Assembly: GCA_947382875.1 (NCBI GenBank)
Contig: CANDBG010000030.1
Location: forward strand, 1-33,049
Direction of reading: 5' to 3'
DNA length: 33,049 nucleotides
DNA from: an uncultured Oscillibacter sp.
GTDB taxonomy: Bacteria; Bacillota; Clostridia; Oscillospirales; Oscillospiraceae
In this document: one piece after another, positions 8,027 to 15,316 of the stretch
Layout of the letters: every line of letters begins with the position of its first letter
Position numbering within the stretch: the stretch's first letter is position 1
The notes under the pieces: model-generated
Seen by the model: only the letters and a program-made list of their open reading frames with translations
Told to the model about the DNA's origin: nothing
Database searches by the model: none
Made by a program: the position numbers and the translations under genes

Positions 8027-9220
8027 ATGAAGGCAGGAATCCCGCGCCGAACCTGGGCGGAAATCGACCTGGACGCGCTGACACACAATTATGAACAGGC
8101 CCGACGAAAAATCGGACCCAGCGTCAAATATCTCGGTGTGGTCAAGGCGGACGCCTATGGACATGGCGCGATCCCGGTCGCACGCCGCCTGGAAGCCCTC
8201 GGCGCGGATTACCTGGCCGTCGCCAACCTGGACGAGGCGCGGGAACTGCGGCAAAACGGCATATCCGCTCCGCTCCTGATTTTCGGTTACACGCCGCCGG
8301 AGTGGACGGAACTGCTGATAAAATATCATCTGACGCAGACCGTTCCGAACCTGGAAACAGCGCGTGCATACAGTACCGCGGCGGCGGCCTGCGCTGGAAC
8401 GCTGCGCGTCCATATCAAGGTGGATACCGGTATGTCCCGCCTGGGCTTTCCCATTTGGAACCGTCTTTCGGAGAGTGTGGACGCCATCGCAGAAGCCTGT
8501 GCCCTTCCGGGCTTGGAGGCGGAGGGGATTTTTACCCACTTTGCCGTTTCCGACGAAGATTCCTCCGAAAGCGAAGCCTACACCTGGGGACAGTTCGGAA
8601 TGTTCCGCCAAACGCTGAAAGCCTTGGAGTCCAAAGGCCGTACGTTCGTCCTGCGTCACTGCGCCAACAGCGGCGCGCTCGCCCGTTACCCGGAAATGTA
8701 CCTCGACATGGTACGGCCTGGTATTGCGCTGTATGGCGCAGGCGTCGACGCGGAACGTCTGGGCCTTCAGCCAGTCATGACGCTGAAATCCTGCATTTGC
8801 TCTGTCAAGACCTTCCCTCCGGAAACGGATATCAGTTATGGCAGAACCTTCCGGACCCAAAAGGAATCCCGCATCGGCGTTCTGCCTGTCGGCTACGCCG
8901 ACGGCCTGTTCCGCGGCTTGTCAAATCGCTTGGCAGTCCAGACAGCGCAAGGCCCCGCGCCCCTGGCAGGCCGCATCTGCATGGATATGTGCATGGTGGA
9001 TTTAACCGGCCTGGACGGTGTGGGCCTTGGCGGCGAGGTGGAAATTTTCGGCGTTCACCAGCGGGTCGACACCTTGGCGGCGCTGCTGGATACCATCCCC
9101 TACGAGCTGACCTGCGCGGTAAGCAAACGGGTGCCCCGCGTTTACAAGCGCGGCGGCAAAACAATCGAAACCACTCTGCGTCTCCTTCTGCAAGACACCG
9201 AAAGCCTGTCCGGCGCATAG
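8027..9220 (+). CDS. alr: Alanine racemase
   Basis: Protein of 397 residues, a PLP-dependent fold-III racemase that makes D-alanine for peptidoglycan. The N-terminal TIM barrel starts RRTWAEIDLDALTHNYE and carries the PLP lysine in VVKADAYGHG (Lys40). The second catalytic residue is the tyrosine of ISYGRTF (Tyr271) in the C-terminal beta domain; GYADGLFRGLSN and AGRICMDMCMVDLTG are also diagnostic. The ATG at 8027 is preceded by an AGAGGCGG ribosome site. The gene lies upstream of a mazF-type toxin, as in Bacillus, where an antitoxin gene normally sits between them; here it does not. Confidence 0.96.
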   Translation: MKAGIPRRTWAEIDLDALTHNYEQARRKIGPSVKYLGVVKADAYGHGAIPVARRLEALGADYLAVANLDEARELRQNGISAPLLIFGYTPPEWTELLIKYHLTQTVPNLETARAYSTAAAACAGTLRVHIKVDTGMSRLGFPIWNRLSESVDAIAEACALPGLEAEGIFTHFAVSDEDSSESEAYTWGQFGMFRQTLKALESKGRTFVLRHCANSGALARYPEMYLDMVRPGIALYGAGVDAERLGLQPVMTLKSCICSVKTFPPETDISYGRTFRTQKESRIGVLPVGYADGLFRGLSNRLAVQTAQGPAPLAGRICMDMCMVDLTGLDGVGLGGEVEIFGVHQRVDTLAALLDTIPYELTCAVSKRVPRVYKRGGKTIETTLRLLLQDTESLSGA

Positions 9221-9415
9221 GATAGCGTGGGGCGAGGACGCCGGAACTTTGCCCTCCCGAAAGGGCGGTCTCCCAAAAAAACGCGGCGGTGAACGCAATT
9301 GTTTCTGGACGGAAGGGTATAAATTCCGGAACTGCGTGGGAGAATGAAAGTGGCCTCACCGAACGGCGCAAGTCCGTTCCGTGACGGGTACTTCTTTCGG
9401 CGGAGTGTGAACTTT

Positions 9416-9784
9416 GTGGATACGAGTGTCAAGCGTGGCGATATTTACTATGCCGATCTCTCCCCGGTGGTGGGCAGCGAGCAGGGCGGCGTTCGGCCGG
9501 TTCTGATCATTCAGAACGATACCGGCAACCGCTTCAGTCCCACTGTGATTGCGGCAGCCATTACCTCCCAGACGGGCAAGGCCCGGCTGCCGACACATAT
9601 CGATCTTCCCGTAGACCAGAGCTGCGGCCTGAGTCGGGATTCCGTGGTTCTTCTGGAACAGGTGCGGACCCTGGACAAAAAACGGCTGCGTGAGCGTATG
9701 GGGCACGTGGAAGAAAATGTGATGACAAAGGTGGATTTGGCAATCGCGGTCAGCTTTGGGCTGCCACACGACCAGCTGGTTTGA
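9416..9784 (+). CDS. MazF/PemK-family endoribonuclease toxin (NdoA-like)
   Basis: Protein of 122 residues, strongly like Firmicutes Maz[32 protein letters not shown] is the beta-barrel N terminus, followed by [20 protein letters not shown], the [16 protein letters not shown] helix and a C-terminal LAIAVSFGL. Characterised relatives cut single-stranded mRNA at short sites such as UACAU. The conserved residues (Arg in GVRPVL, the Thr-Ser of ITSQT) are present, so it looks intact. I chose the GTG at 9416 because it puts the canonical N terminus first and has GGCGGAG about 10 bases upstream; a frame-open ATG at 9344 would add 24 unconserved residues. The 195 bases after alr are too short for a normal EndoAI-type antitoxin gene. 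Confidence 0.9.
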   Translation: MDTSVKRGDIYYADLSPVVGSEQGGVRPVLIIQNDTGNRFSPTVIAAAITSQTGKARLPTHIDLPVDQSCGLSRDSVVLLEQVRTLDKKRLRERMGHVEENVMTKVDLAIAVSFGLPHDQLV

Positions 9785-9786
9785 TC

Positions 9787-9834
9787 GTTTTCCGGCGGGG
9801 GAGGCTCTCTTTTGGGAGAACCCCGCCGGAAAAC
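9787..9834 (+). other. Long hairpin between the mazF-like gene and the secreted-protein gene
   Basis: A perfect 14-bp inverted repeat (9787-9800 with 9821-9834, GTTTTCCGGCGGGG on the left) encloses an inner TCTC/GAGA mini-stem. It starts two bases after the toxin stop codon. There is no T tract after the right arm, so it is more likely an RNA-stability or processing element than a terminator. Confidence 0.7.
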
Positions 9835-9852
9835 CGAAACATGGAGGTACAT

Positions 9853-10353
9853 ATGAAAAAAAACCGATGGTTTTTGCGGATGCTGGCGCTTCTGGCGCTG
9901 AGCGGTACGCTGATGACGACGGCGACTCTGGCATCGGAGGCCGGCTCCGCCGGCGACCCGCTGGTAACGCTGAGTTACCTGAACGATACGTTTTTGAATG
10001 AAATCATGCAGCGGGTGGACCAGAAAATCGCCGGTTATACCGGACAAGCCCCCTCCCAGGACACGACGGTTGACGGCAGTTCTTCCGCCGCGTCCTTCAC
10101 GGTGGTAACGCTTTCTGACGGACAGGTTCTTACCGGAGATGTGGGCTGTGAAGTGATGCTCCGCATTGGAAACGCCGCTTGTATTGCCTCCGGCGAGCCG
10201 GGACTGGTGGATGAAACCACCGCCGGAACCCTGAGCAATGGCGGCGCGCTGCTGGAAAACCATCTGTATATGATGACCATTGAAGGCCGGGGCGTCCAGG
10301 CCACCGCCGCAACCACAAAGCTGATGGTCCGCGGCAGCTACACGATTTCCTGA
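9853..10353 (+). CDS. Secreted protein of unknown function
   Basis: Protein of 166 residues with a signal peptide: MKKNRWFLR, a hydrophobic core of about 17 residues, then an Ala-rich cleavage region near residue 27. The mature protein begins with a DPLVTLSYLNDTFLNEIMQRVDQKI block and continues as a beta-rich domain (FTVVTLSDGQVLTGDVGCEVMLRIG, then LVDETTAGTLSNGGALLENHLYMMTIEGRGV and LMVRGSYTIS). I recall similar small exported proteins in Clostridia but no assigned function. The ATG at 9853 is chosen because GGAGG lies 5 bases upstream. The spacer contains TACAT abutting the start codon, a possible cleavage site for the toxin encoded just upstream. Confidence 0.78.
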   Translation: MKKNRWFLRMLALLALSGTLMTTATLASEAGSAGDPLVTLSYLNDTFLNEIMQRVDQKIAGYTGQAPSQDTTVDGSSSAASFTVVTLSDGQVLTGDVGCEVMLRIGNAACIASGEPGLVDETTAGTLSNGGALLENHLYMMTIEGRGVQATAATTKLMVRGSYTIS

Positions 10354-10369
10354 AAAGAGAGGACGCAGT

Positions 10370-10792
10370 TTGCGGATGGACAAAAAATCCTGGGAGTATT
10401 TGCAGCCTCTGCGAATTCCGGCGGGCTGGAAGTTTTTATACAACAAATTCGAAAACCTGGAACCGGAAACCCTTGCCCCGGATGATTGTCAATGGCTGTT
10501 TACCTTTGTGCAGGACATTTTTTATCTCTACACAGAACAGACCCGAAAACGAAACAAACAGGTGGAAACCCAGCGTCTGGCCATCGACCTGGGCTGGTAT
10601 CCGGACGGAGACCCGTCCGGGAATTTCCGTATGGAAGCCATCTTAAACGAAGATTGGTCAAATCCGCTGCTTACGTTTTCGTCGCGGAGCAAACAGGAAA
10701 TTGTGGACACGCTGGAATATTGGCTGTTCCATGAATTCAGTCCTCTGTATTTTATTGAGGAGGATATTTTCCGCAAAAACCATCGGAAATAA
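10370..10792 (+). CDS. Small cytosolic protein of unknown function
   Basis: Protein of 140 residues (TTG start) or 138 residues (ATG at 10376). No signal peptide or membrane segment. It is rich in aromatic residues (WEYLQPLRIPAGWKFLYNKFENLEP, then LAIDLGWYPDGDPSGNFRMEAI) and has a helical C-terminal third, but I do not recognise a family. AGAGGA is 6 bases before the TTG and 12 before the ATG, so TTG is favoured by spacing. It begins 16 bases after the secreted-protein gene and ends at a good terminator, so it closes the nnr-alr transcript or a sub-transcript of it. Confidence 0.7.
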   Translation: MRMDKKSWEYLQPLRIPAGWKFLYNKFENLEPETLAPDDCQWLFTFVQDIFYLYTEQTRKRNKQVETQRLAIDLGWYPDGDPSGNFRMEAILNEDWSNPLLTFSSRSKQEIVDTLEYWLFHEFSPLYFIEEDIFRKNHRK

Positions 10793-10809
10793 TCCGCTGC
10801 ATAATGCCG

Positions 10810-10844
10810 CCCGCCCGCGCATAGGATAGCGCAGGCGGGTTTTT
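10810..10844 (+). terminator. Rho-independent terminator
   Basis: CCCGCC (10810-10815) and GCGC (10817-10820) pair with GCGC (10829-10832) and GGCGGG (10834-10839), with one internal mismatch, followed by TTTTT. It ends the nnr-alr-mazF-like gene series. Confidence 0.85.
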
Positions 10845-10867
10845 CATGCGTGAGGGGAGGACCATCC

Positions 10868-11389
10868 ATGGACAAGTTTCCGCTGTTATTGGACGGCATT
10901 CCATCCGGCGAGCTGACGGCGGAGCGGGAGGCGTTATACACCTGGTTCACAGCCCGCTGCACCCTGCCTGACGACGGTCTGTGGTGCGCGTGGCTCGTTG
11001 GAAGTCAGGGCGAGCTGCGTTTGGGCATTCTGGAGCCAGAGGGCAAACGGGGACGCATCCGCCGCCGTTTCTCCGACCGCATGACGCAGCCTTTGGGCCG
11101 TCTTTTGCGGGGAGAGGTACGTCCGGCGGGGTCGAAGGAAACCGAAGCCTGGGAACCGGCGCAAACCCCTGATCGGCTGTTCCATGCTCCCTGGCTTCGC
11201 CAGCGCCTCAAGGGGGCGCAGGGCGCTCTGACACGTACGGCAGGAGGTTTTCGCTATCTCGCCCTGCCGTATGACCGGAGCAAACCGTTTCCGCTCACGA
11301 CGCTGTTTTGTTTCGCCCACATCCGGCCCATCGGAGAAAAAATGTATGTGGTCTACAGCTTTGACAGCAACGAGAATCCTATTTTTTGA
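10868..11389 (+). CDS. Protein of unknown function
   Basis: Protein of 173 residues without signal or membrane segments. It starts MDKFPLLLDGIPSGELTAERE, has a central strand-rich stretch (LWCAWLVGSQGELRLGILEPEG), a basic segment GRIRRRF, and ends FAHIRPIGEKMYVVYSFDSNENPIF. I do not recognise a family. The ATG at 10868 is preceded by GAGGGGAGG about 7 bases upstream; an in-frame GTG at 10850 would overlap that site. The stop codon lies one base from the stop codon of the convergent XRE gene, leaving no room for a terminator. Confidence 0.72.
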   Translation: MDKFPLLLDGIPSGELTAEREALYTWFTARCTLPDDGLWCAWLVGSQGELRLGILEPEGKRGRIRRRFSDRMTQPLGRLLRGEVRPAGSKETEAWEPAQTPDRLFHAPWLRQRLKGAQGALTRTAGGFRYLALPYDRSKPFPLTTLFCFAHIRPIGEKMYVVYSFDSNENPIF

Positions 11390-11390
11390 A

Positions 11391-12023
11391 TCAGGTTTTC
11401 CGTGGCCGAAGAAGCCATGTAACCGCGAGACAAACGAAAAGATAAATCACCTGACTGTAAACGAAGGGAAGCAGCGCCGAAAAAGGCGCTGTTTTCAGTT
11501 GAAACACAGACAACGTTACCGCCTGGCAGGGAAACCAGGCGAAGGCCCAGACCGAGACTCGGTAAAATTTCCGCCGGATATCCCGCGCACCGGGAACGCT
11601 CCCATACAAATGAAAAACCAATTCCACGCTGGTAACTCCTGCGATCTGCGCCGTCACGCCCACCAGAATATATGGCGGCATCTGATATACCCAGGCGCCC
11701 GCCAAAATCAGAAAGAGTCCGAAAAACTGAATGCCAATGCAGACAATCCAGCCAACAGCACGGTTTTGCGCCTGTCTGCATTCGTCTTCCTTCCGGCGGA
11801 CCGCCGGAGTGTCCGCGTCGCTCTCGCAGGCGTCCCGGAGAAGGCAGTCGGTGGAGATGCTGAACAGGTCCGCCAGAATGAGTACGTTTTCCGTATCCGG
11901 CACCGCCGCGCCGCTCTCCCACTTGCTGACCGCCTGCCGGGAAATTGGTATCTGTATGGCCAGTTCCTCCTGGGACCAGCCTTGAGCTTTGCGCAGCCTC
12001 TGTAATTTTTCTGCAAACGTCAT
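11391..12023 (-). CDS. XRE-family regulator with C-terminal membrane segments
   Basis: Protein of 210 residues. The N-terminal 65 residues form a Cro/C1-type helix-turn-helix: [22 protein letters not shown], then [28 protein letters not shown], the standard Firmicutes pattern. After a short polar linker come about four hydrophobic segments: [20 protein letters not shown], then near [39 protein letters not shown], and [20 protein letters not shown]. It should be a membrane-tethered DNA-binding protein. The ATG at 12023 follows an AGAGG site. A TATACT -10-like sequence (complement of 12053-12058) lies about 30 bases upstream with a poor -35. The signal is unknown. Confidence 0.85.
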   Translation of the reverse strand: MTFAEKLQRLRKAQGWSQEELAIQIPISRQAVSKWESGAAVPDTENVLILADLFSISTDCLLRDACESDADTPAVRRKEDECRQAQNRAVGWIVCIGIQFFGLFLILAGAWVYQMPPYILVGVTAQIAGVTSVELVFHLYGSVPGARDIRRKFYRVSVWAFAWFPCQAVTLSVFQLKTAPFSALLPFVYSQVIYLFVCLAVTWLLRPRKT

Positions 12024-12172
12024 GGGAAAAACCTCTTGTGTGAGATGGCTTCAGTATAGAGCAGCGCGCCGTAAAAATCCACCAGCTTCGGCTTACAGGG
12101 CCGCAGCCAGAGGTGACATACGGCATCTTTTTCTATTTTTCTGGAAAAATTCACAAATCGTTCAAATATGTA

Positions 12173-12201
12173 TTTCCAATTGCGTCCTTCTGTGTTATAA
12201 T
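12173..12201 (+). promoter_or_regulatory. Sigma-A promoter of nrdR
   Basis: TTTCCA at 12173-12178 and a perfect TATAAT at 12196-12201 are 17 bases apart, with an extended -10 TG at 12193-12194. Transcription should start near 12208, just before two tandem hairpins. Confidence 0.75.
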
Positions 12202-12215
12202 CATCACAAGCACAG

Positions 12216-12262
12216 GGCGGGATCTTATCCCGCCTGTAACGGCCCGCTGGAATGCCGGCGGG
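12216..12262 (+). other. Two tandem leader hairpins of nrdR
   Basis: GGCGGGAT-CTT-ATCCCGCC (12216-12234) and CCCGCTGG-AATG-CCGGCGGG (12243-12262, one G-U pair) fill the leader between the predicted transcript start and the ribosome site. No T tract follows either, so they are not classic terminators. The right arm of the second hairpin abuts the GGGGAGG ribosome site, so the structure could affect translation or stability. Confidence 0.6.
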
Positions 12263-12279
12263 GGAAGGGGAGGTCGCTT

Positions 12280-12741
12280 ATGAAATGCCCTTATTGCGGT
12301 TTTCGGGAGAGTAAAGTGGTGGATTCCCGCCCCGCTGAGGAAAATTGCAGCATCCGCCGGCGGCGGGAATGTCTGTCCTGTTTCCGGCGGTTCACGACCT
12401 ACGAAACCGTGGAGAGTATGCCCATCATCGTGATCAAGAAGGACGGAAGCCGTCAGAGCTTTGAGCGCGCCAAGGTTCTGCGGGGAATTATCCGTGCCTG
12501 TGAAAAGCGTCCGGTACCCCTGGCAACGCTGGAAAAAATCGCGGCGGAAATTGAACAGGATTTACAAAACTGTATGGAACGCGAGGTCAGCAGTGAGGCT
12601 ATCGGACAACGGGTGATGGACCGCCTGCGGTCGGTGGACCAGGTGGCTTATGTGCGTTTTGCGTCGGTTTACCGGCAGTTCAAGGACATTGACACCTTTA
12701 TGGAGGAGCTGAATAAGCTCTTGACCGAAAGCGCTCTATAA
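12280..12741 (+). CDS. nrdR: Transcriptional repressor NrdR
   Basis: Protein of 153 residues, the usual length. NrdR is a zinc-finger/ATP-cone repressor of ribonucleotide reductase genes, acting as an oligomer that senses dATP/ATP. The N-terminal zinc ribbon carries Cys3, Cys6, Cys31 and Cys34 (MKCPYCGF and [13 protein letters not shown]). The ATP-cone runs from about residue 47 ([24 protein letters not shown]) to about 137, with the conserved [16 protein letters not shown] near its end. The ATG at 12280 follows GGGGAGG. No ribonucleotide reductase gene is nearby, so it acts in trans. Its last codon, CTA, is also the antisense stop of the convergent DUF4363 gene. Confidence 0.96.
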   Translation: MKCPYCGFRESKVVDSRPAEENCSIRRRRECLSCFRRFTTYETVESMPIIVIKKDGSRQSFERAKVLRGIIRACEKRPVPLATLEKIAAEIEQDLQNCMEREVSSEAIGQRVMDRLRSVDQVAYVRFASVYRQFKDIDTFMEELNKLLTESAL

Positions 12742-13119
12742 CACGTTCCGGACGCTGAACCGCTCCATTTCCGCCAACAGCCGCAGCTGTTCCCGAAGAC
12801 CGGCCAGTTCCGCCTGGAACTCGCTGCTTTCCTCGGCGCCGGCAAAGGCCGCGCAGCGGCGGTACATCGTTTCCGCCTCGTCTACCGTGCCATGTCCAGT
12901 GACGATGTGAAGGTAGGTTTGATGGTCTGACCAATCCTGATAGCTCTCCTGTAACGCCTTCTGAACCGCGGACCACTTTTCCTCCCGGGCCAGAATTCCT
13001 GCCTGCTGAAGCTGGTCCCGCCAGCGGAGAGAATCCGCAGACATGGCGGCGCTGTTCCAGACGCAGAACGCCAGAACTGCCGCCAACACCGCCAGAGGCG
13101 GTAAGATGCCCTTTTTCAC
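12736..13119 (-). CDS. DUF4363 protein
   Basis: Protein of 127 residues with a single N-terminal membrane segment ([21 protein letters not shown]) and a helical extracytoplasmic domain rich in Leu, Glu and Trp ([43 protein letters not shown]). This matches DUF4363, a small family usually encoded just after a DUF421 gene in Clostridia; function unknown. The GTG at 13119 overlaps the stop of the DUF421 gene in a GTGA junction and has GGAAGGAGG upstream, so the two are translationally coupled. A longer frame up to 13230 lies inside DUF421 and is rejected. Confidence 0.82.
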   Translation of the reverse strand: MKKGILPPLAVLAAVLAFCVWNSAAMSADSLRWRDQLQQAGILAREEKWSAVQKALQESYQDWSDHQTYLHIVTGHGTVDEAETMYRRCAAFAGAEESSEFQAELAGLREQLRLLAEMERFSVRNVL

Positions 13120-13799
13120 ACAGTTTCCTCCTTCCTGATGCAAATGACTTGTCCCTGTTCGTCCTGCGTCAGCAAAAACACCTCTTTTGGGGAAGAAAGG
13201 CCCTGCTTTTGCAGGGTCTTGGTTAACCATGCCTCGTCCCGATGGCAGGCCGACAGGTTTTTGTGCAGAACCCGCCCGTCGTTGATCAGTACAACCGGGA
13301 GGGTGGTTTTGTCGCGCACGTCAAAGCCAAGCTGTTCCGCCGTCGGCGGCTGCTGACGCGCCCAGGGCAGAACCGATAATTGTCCCGAATTTTCCAGCAC
13401 GGCGTATTTGATATCCGCAAGGCTCGAATATCCCTGTTCCCGCAGCTCCTCCAAAAGCTCGTCCACCGTGTAGCGGTTCTTGCGCATCGCCGCCTGTTGA
13501 ATCACGCCCTCCCGAATCAACACCGAGGGCGTTCCGCACACCAACGCCCGAAAACGCAGGCTGTGCAGCGAGAGCTGACTCAACAGCATGGACAGCGCCA
13601 GCAGGGTCAAAATCGGAATCACGCCCGCCAGAAGCGGAATGCCAAAGTCCTGCATAGGCACGGTAGCCAGGTCGGAGATCATCATAGTCAGCACCAGCTC
13701 GCTCGGTTCCAGTTCACCAATCTGCCGCTTGCCCATCAGCCGGAGTCCTATCATAATGAGGAAGTATAGTATTACGGTACGCGCAAAGGCGGTCATCAT
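13116..13799 (-). CDS. DUF421 membrane protein (YetF-like)
   Basis: Protein of 227 residues. Three N-terminal membrane segments (AFARTVILYFLIMIGLRLMG, the region around LVLTMMISDLATVP, and LLAGVIPILTLLALSMLLSQL) are followed by the paired cytosolic/soluble DUF421 domains, with the diagnostic LRLMGKRQIGELEPSELV motif and GTPSVLIREGVI. Relatives in Bacillus (YetF group) are membrane proteins, several of them expressed in sporulation; the biochemical role is not settled. GGAGG is 9 bases before the ATG at 13799, while the ATG at 13814 has no ribosome site. The DUF4363 gene follows with a 4-base overlap. Confidence 0.88.
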   Translation of the reverse strand: MMTAFARTVILYFLIMIGLRLMGKRQIGELEPSELVLTMMISDLATVPMQDFGIPLLAGVIPILTLLALSMLLSQLSLHSLRFRALVCGTPSVLIREGVIQQAAMRKNRYTVDELLEELREQGYSSLADIKYAVLENSGQLSVLPWARQQPPTAEQLGFDVRDKTTLPVVLINDGRVLHKNLSACHRDEAWLTKTLQKQGLSSPKEVFLLTQDEQGQVICIRKEETV

Positions 13800-13949
13800 T
13801 GTCAGGTCCTCCATGGCGGTGGATTTGCGCCCTTTCCGACGCAGAATGCATCCGGCGTCAGTATTTGCCGTTTTTCATGGCGCTATTCCCTGCGCTGGAC
13901 GCCGCCGGTCTCCGGCGGTAAAATTTTTTTTTGGAAATCAGGTGGTTTT

Positions 13950-14279
13950 ATGGAAATTGCTTTCAGAATCTATCCGCTGCCGAATGGTACAATTTATTCG
14001 GAGGAAACCGTAAAAACAATTCGCGATGTCATTGAGATTTTTGATTATTGCCAAATCGCAGAGGCCATGATTTCGAGACCGGGCTGGAATTGGCTTGTCG
14101 AAACATTCGGCCTCACCGAATTGTATGAGGCAAATCAAATCAGCGGCTGGTTTGACTGCGAATGCATCGAAGAGTTCGTCGAAGCTCTTGAATACGAAAA
14201 AAGTGCTGCATACAACCATGAAAGTGACCATGAAGCCATCTCCGCTTTTTTAGAATCCACCCATTTCCCCGCGCCATAG
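13950..14279 (+). CDS. Small protein of unknown function
   Basis: Protein of 109 residues, acidic and cytosolic, with two clear helical stretches (VKTIRDVIEIFDYCQIAEAMI and CECIEEFVEALEYEKSAAYNHESDHEAISAFLEST). I do not recognise a family. The ATG at 13950 follows AGGTGG at 5 bases. Base composition is visibly more AT-rich than the flanking genes, and this and the next gene together form an AT-richer island between DUF421 and the sigma factor, which may indicate later acquisition. No terminator separates it from the next gene, 40 bases downstream. Confidence 0.65.
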   Translation: MEIAFRIYPLPNGTIYSEETVKTIRDVIEIFDYCQIAEAMISRPGWNWLVETFGLTELYEANQISGWFDCECIEEFVEALEYEKSAAYNHESDHEAISAFLESTHFPAP

Positions 14280-14319
14280 CAAGACGGCAAACGGTAATTC
14301 GACGAAGGAGGTTGTCTGC

Positions 14320-14769
14320 ATGAAAAAGAAATCTGCCATTCTCTTGGGGCTGGCTGCTTCCATTGCAGCGGTCATTGCTGTTTATCTCTGCATTTGTTCA
14401 CCAGCAGAAATTCCAACAAAAGAGATGGCATACCTGCAACTGGATGCAAAGGGCGAAGAATTTGTATTGGAACAAATAAAAGAAACGTCCAGGGAACAGC
14501 TTATTGAAAGCTGGGGCGAACCCGATGGAATGCTGTCCGGTTTCTTTGGTGATGTTTGGAAAATTACAGAGAATGAATGCATGATTGTGTATTATTCTTC
14601 TGAGTCCAAAGTTGAACAAATCAAGTTCATTCAAAAAACAGAGCAGGCTGGCGGCAGGCCGCCTGCTGATAAGCGGCACAGGTTTCTTGTATACTTACCT
14701 GAAAAAGAAAAGAGAAATTTTTTGTCGAATTCTGAAACCTTCTTCCGGTTTGAAACGTTTACGAAATAG
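14320..14769 (+). CDS. Exported or lipid-anchored small protein, probably with a frameshifted tail
   Basis: Protein of 149 residues. MKKKSAILLGLAASIAAVIAVYLCIC is a signal or anchor segment with a possible lipobox ending at Cys24 or Cys26. The core KEEMAYL-like region, QLIESWGEPDGMLSGFFGDVWKI and CMIVYYSSESKVEQIKF resembles a small family of Firmicutes exported proteins. After the run of six A at 14633-14638 the sequence turns basic and low in similarity; shifting by one base there would end the protein at the tandem stops TGATAA at 14667-14672. A stable hairpin (14642-14667) lies inside the present tail. The ATG follows AAGGAGG. The sigma factor gene starts 16 bases after the stop. Confidence 0.65.
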   Translation: MKKKSAILLGLAASIAAVIAVYLCICSPAEIPTKEMAYLQLDAKGEEFVLEQIKETSREQLIESWGEPDGMLSGFFGDVWKITENECMIVYYSSESKVEQIKFIQKTEQAGGRPPADKRHRFLVYLPEKEKRNFLSNSETFFRFETFTK

Positions 14770-14785
14770 AAAGGAGGCGGGGCCT

Positions 14786-15316
14786 GTGTTTCTCCGCAGA
14801 ATGGAAAAAGACCCGGAACGGGAGCGGTTTACCCGGCTGTATCAAGCAAACCACCGGCAGATGTTTCGTCTGGCGGTACAGATTCTCGGTCCTGGCCCCA
14901 GAGCGGAGGACGCCGTGCATGACGCCTTCGTAAAGCTCATCCGCCATTTTGACCAGCTCCGGGACAAGCCGGAAGATCGTCTTTCCGGCTGGTTAGCAGT
15001 GGTGGTAAAAAACGCGGCGCTGGATATTCTGCGTAAGGAGCAGCGGGAAACAGAACTGGACTCCGGAGAATGGGAACCTGCCGTTCCGGCGGACGAGGGC
15101 GAATTTCACGCGCTGGTAGCGCTGATCCGGGGTCTGCCGGAGGATTACCGCCGGGTTTTGGAGCTGCGTTTTGTGGCGGAGTGGAGCCTTGCGGAAATCG
15201 CCAGGGAATTGAATTTGACGGAAGGCGCTGTCAAGACCCGCATTTTCCGCGGACGGAAACTTCTGATGAAGCAGCTTCGAAAGGAGGGATATCTGGATGG
15301 ACGGGCCTGTATTTGA
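14786..15316 (+). CDS. ECF-type RNA polymerase sigma factor
   Basis: Protein of 176 residues. Region 2 is FTRLYQANHRQMFRLAVQILGPGPRAEDAVHDAFVKLIRHF, with the usual AEDAVHDAF core, and region 4 is LRGLPEDYRRVLELRFVAEWSLAEIARELNLTEGAVKTRIFRGRKLL, with a clear helix-turn-helix. The two regions without a region 3 define the ECF group. The GTG at 14786 lies 8 bases after AAGGAGG, which favours it over the ATG at 14801. The next gene overlaps its 3' end by 20 bases and encodes a membrane protein of the DUF4179 anti-sigma-like type, the usual regulator-antiregulator pairing. The promoter it recognises is not evident. Confidence 0.9.
   Translation: MFLRRMEKDPERERFTRLYQANHRQMFRLAVQILGPGPRAEDAVHDAFVKLIRHFDQLRDKPEDRLSGWLAVVVKNAALDILRKEQRETELDSGEWEPAVPADEGEFHALVALIRGLPEDYRRVLELRFVAEWSLAEIARELNLTEGAVKTRIFRGRKLLMKQLRKEGYLDGRACI

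Noticed and set aside
7961-8860. Long minus-strand frame opposite alr
   Set aside because: Antisense shadow of a clear alanine racemase; low-complexity basic sequence with no recognisable domain.
8302-9225. 307-residue plus-strand frame inside alr in another frame
   Set aside because: Out-of-frame reading of alr, rich in Arg and Gly, with no ribosome site.
9318-9323. TATAAA upstream of the mazF-like gene as a separate toxin promoter
   Set aside because: The nearest -35-like TTGTTT is only 13 bases away, too short for a sigma-A promoter.
13860-13888. Possible forespore (sigma-G-like) promoter upstream of DUF421: GAATA-N16-CAAATACT on the minus strand
   Set aside because: The -10 matches the CATnnTA pattern poorly, so it is not listed as a feature, although DUF421 proteins in Bacillus are sometimes sporulation genes.
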